Positions 8,453 to 10,303 of a stretch of DNA of 10,303 nucleotides are shown here, in pieces; position 1 is the stretch's first letter, and each line of letters opens with the position of its first letter. Source of the stretch: Pigoraptor vietnamica (Eukaryota > Opisthokonta > Filasterea); NCBI GenBank assembly GCA_943704525.1, contig CALSCQ010001172.1:2311-12613 (forward strand), given 5' to 3'. The notes below the pieces were generated by a model. That model saw only the letters and a program-made list of their open reading frames with translations. It was not told the DNA's origin and ran no database searches. A program made the position numbers and the translations under genes.

Positions 8453-8717
8453 CATTCGTCCTCAAATAAATTTGCCGCAATGTCCATCAGACGAGTGCGA
8501 CAATTGCCTGAACGAATTCGAGGACGGCTGAGAGAGTAAAGCACGACGCGCACATTGAACAGCGGGCTGCCGACCAGCAATAGTCGGACGCCGGAGTGAC
8601 GGAGCACTAAAAAGAAAAACGCACAACGAAAGCGCAAGGAAACCGCGTAGTGGCCGTGGTGGTGCCCGACACGTGCCGGCCCGGCCGTTCAGATCGGTCC
8701 GGCCGTAACTGAGAGGC

Positions 8718-9300
8718 TCACGGCGAGGCAGACCAGTGAACAGGCTTGGCCACTGGCACTCCCTTGGGCCAGTCGCGATGCGCCAGTGTGACCGAGCGAT
8801 GGCCTCCGGCCGTTTTCCCGTCCGCGCAGATACGCTTGAGGGCGCGTTCACAGTAGTCATCCCAAACGCAAACGTCGCAACCCTTCATGCAGCAGTTGTC
8901 GGGGACCCCCTTCGGCAGGACACGCGCCTCGGGCATCGTCAGTGAAGACGTCGAGCCGGTCGCTATGCGTGGCGCCGTGCCGATTTTGTTCGTCGACACC
9001 TACACTTGCACAGCAGTCAGGAGAGAACGGCGGCGAGCGGTCAGCATACGAAAACGGAGAGATAATGCAGCCGTATAAATTAATTGTAAATAAAACATTA
9101 CCGAACGAGACGGTTCCAGTCGTGACAAGTAAGTGGTAGACCTGTAAGTTACTATGCTATAAACTGACCTTGGGTGGAAAGAGCGAGAGAGCGGCTCCGA
9201 TGAAGTTGCGCGGACGCGCACGAACTGATGAGCCGCCGGCGGCCGCGCCGAACTGCGGCTTGGGCATCAGGAGAGCCGAGAGCCACTGTCTGAAAGCCAT
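8718..9300 (-). CDS. OXLD1: OXLD1-like protein (oxidoreductase-like domain, Pfam Oxidored-like), probably mitochondrial
   Basis: Two exons, 9300-9169 and 8999-8718, joined by a phase-0 intron (AAG|gtcagt, gtgtag|GTG), encode 137 residues, close to the human length. The start context is good (A at -3, G at +4). The N-terminal 44 residues are rich in Arg, Ser and Ala with no acidic residue, as in a mitochondrial targeting peptide. The family motif follows: LPKGVPDNCCMKGCDVCVWD with Tyr soon after, about residues 73-94. It contains the Pro-x-NCC-x3-C-x2-CVW core and Cys spacing that define the domain. The molecular function of the family is not established. The tail after CERALKRIC is unlike other members I know. 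The stop TGA lies inside a donor-like gtgagc, so a longer spliced C-terminus is possible. Confidence 0.86.
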
Positions 9301-9387
9301 GTTCCGAACAACTCAAATGGCTAGTAGATGAGGGCGGAAGGCGGTTCCGGTACACGCAAGTCAGTCGCGGCACCGGCAAAGCAAATA

Positions 9388-9565
9388 TCACGAAATTTCC
9401 TTGGCGACGATGTCGAAGAGCGCTTGTTTCTCTGGAGTCGCCGTCTGAAGAGCGTTGCTGACCGCCACGTGCATGCGAATTGGGCGCCGGAGAGGATAGC
9501 TTTGCTGCATTCCGGTGCCGACCGAACGACGTCTGTTCAGTTCGAGCGCCGAGCCGCCGCTCAAT
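9388..9565 (-). CDS. Candidate terminal exon of an unrecognised small gene
   Basis: After an acceptor-like caatgacag (9566), the frame is open for 59 codons to a TGA at 9388, 88 bases before the OXLD1 start. Codons such as CTC TTC GAC ATC GTC GCC AAG show the G/C-ending bias of the proven exons here. The product ends TPEKQALFDIVAKEIS. A possible first exon begins at ATG 9948 behind a TATA box, but I could not fix the joining splice. Plus-strand frames (9328-9600 and 9515-9760) compete, the latter with AATAAA ten bases after it. I recognise no family. Confidence 0.3.
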
Positions 9566-9969
9566 CTGTCATTGATAACCAAGTGGTCAGTGGTCAGTAG
9601 GAGAGTCACAGCAGTCGTGATGACCTTTAGATTGCTAGTCGCTCACAGACTGTCTCGCACACAAACTGCCACCACACCCACGGAGTTCAGGCCGCGCAGT
9701 CGAGCCAATGCCGAAGTTTCTCAGCAGTCCCCAGTCTCCGTGGCTTCAGAGCTCGGCTAGCGTACAATAAATATGTGTAATGTATGGCGTTTCTTTGTTC
9801 AGCAGTGGTGCAGGATTGCTGAGACTCCGGGATGCCCCGTGACGTGGTGCATGCCGTGTCGACAGCCGCCGTGTGGGGCGTGCGCGCGCGCTGCAGAAAC
9901 GCAATGCCTTTTAATGGGCCGCTGACCGTGGAACAAAAAGCAAGGCATTTGATTGGTTGCTAGTTTGGC

Positions 9970-10303
9970 TCGCCGAGATGATTTCCATTTATAGGCGTAA
10001 CCGCAACGAGAAAAATTTGTATTCTGATTTTTCTCGATTGAATAAGCTATTCTGAATGTATGGAATTTTTATCGATAAAATTTTATTTCTTTTTCATTTT
10101 TTTGCTCCGCAAATTTTTATAACAAGTCGCCGGCATATTGACCCGCTGCCGGAAGCAATGGATGCCTTCCAAAACCCCATAAATCACGTCCACATAAATT
10201 TATGTGGGAAAAATGACGGTAGCCACCCCTCCATAAATTTATGGAATTGAAAATCCGTCAGCTTTTTCGACGAAAATTTGATTTAAAATCCAATTCCATA
10301 AAT
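9970..10303. repeat. AT-rich block with clustered palindromes
   Basis: Composition shifts sharply to AT here. Perfect inverted structures: stem cgagaaaaat/atttttctcg with a 10-base loop (10007-10036); ttttatcgataaaa (about 10067-10080); ccacataaatttatgtgg (10190-10207); tccataaatttatgga (10230-10245). A 13-base inverted repeat, atttatggaattg (10237-10249) and caattccataaat (10291-10303), flanks 41 bases. The window ends inside what would be another CATAAATTTATG copy. No coding frame is supported. It may be a MITE-like element or a repeat edge. Confidence 0.6.
9986..9993 (-). promoter_or_regulatory. TATA-like box
   Basis: TATAAATG on the minus strand, 45 bases from its first base to an ATG at 9948. 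That is almost the same distance as for the TATA box at 7754-7761 and its ATG at 7715. A CCAAT (9952-9956, minus) lies just before this ATG, on the wrong side of the TATA for a normal promoter. Confidence 0.3.

Noticed and set aside
8452-8490. Minus-strand DIAANL-type stretch resembling the start of a TatD nuclease
   Set aside because: Only about six residues agree. The frame stops at once and no other TatD motif is nearby, so chance is likely.
9515-9760. Plus-strand ORF ending ten bases before AATAAA
   Set aside because: The AATAAA is suggestive, but the frame has no recognised family and no clear upstream exon. The opposite strand has better codon character.

Overview
This is a eukaryotic nuclear segment, about 53% GC by eye. 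Three genes are recognisable, and all three lie on the minus strand. Each is split by spliceosomal GT-AG introns whose phases close correctly into single reading frames. Coding parts are G/C-rich at third positions. Several introns are packed with CA/TG microsatellites. A stand-alone glutamate 5-kinase is not the arrangement of animals or plants, which fuse it to the reductase. Together with an intron-rich ligand-binding receptor carrying an EGF-like domain, this suggests a protist or early-branching opisthokont-grade organism. The sequence alone does not fix the lineage.

Layout, from right to left in the direction of transcription. 9970-10303: AT-rich, with a cluster of perfect palindromes built on CATAAATTTATG. 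9388-9993: weak evidence for a small gene (TATA box, ATG, terminal exon). 8718-9300: two-exon OXLD1-like protein with the Pro/Cys-rich 'oxidoreductase-like' motif. 7495-7761: first exon of an unrecognised gene behind a good TATA box. 6501-7400: intergenic or intronic DNA with two tRNA-like elements; one looks like a SINE with a (TGATG)/(GT) tail. 4917-6421: five-exon glutamate 5-kinase without a PUA domain or reductase. 4290-4916: GC-rich, promoter-like DNA. 3731-4286: candidate small gene, unrecognised. 1-3627: at least ten exons of a secreted or membrane receptor with a signal peptide, a type I periplasmic-binding-fold ligand domain (ANF receptor family) and an EGF-like module, running off the left edge.

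The three recognised genes belong to unrelated processes: proline synthesis, a probable mitochondrial protein, and extracellular sensing. I see no sign that they form one pathway. The most unusual features are the receptor's architecture, its microsatellite-filled introns, the PUA-less kinase tail, and the palindrome cluster at the right end.
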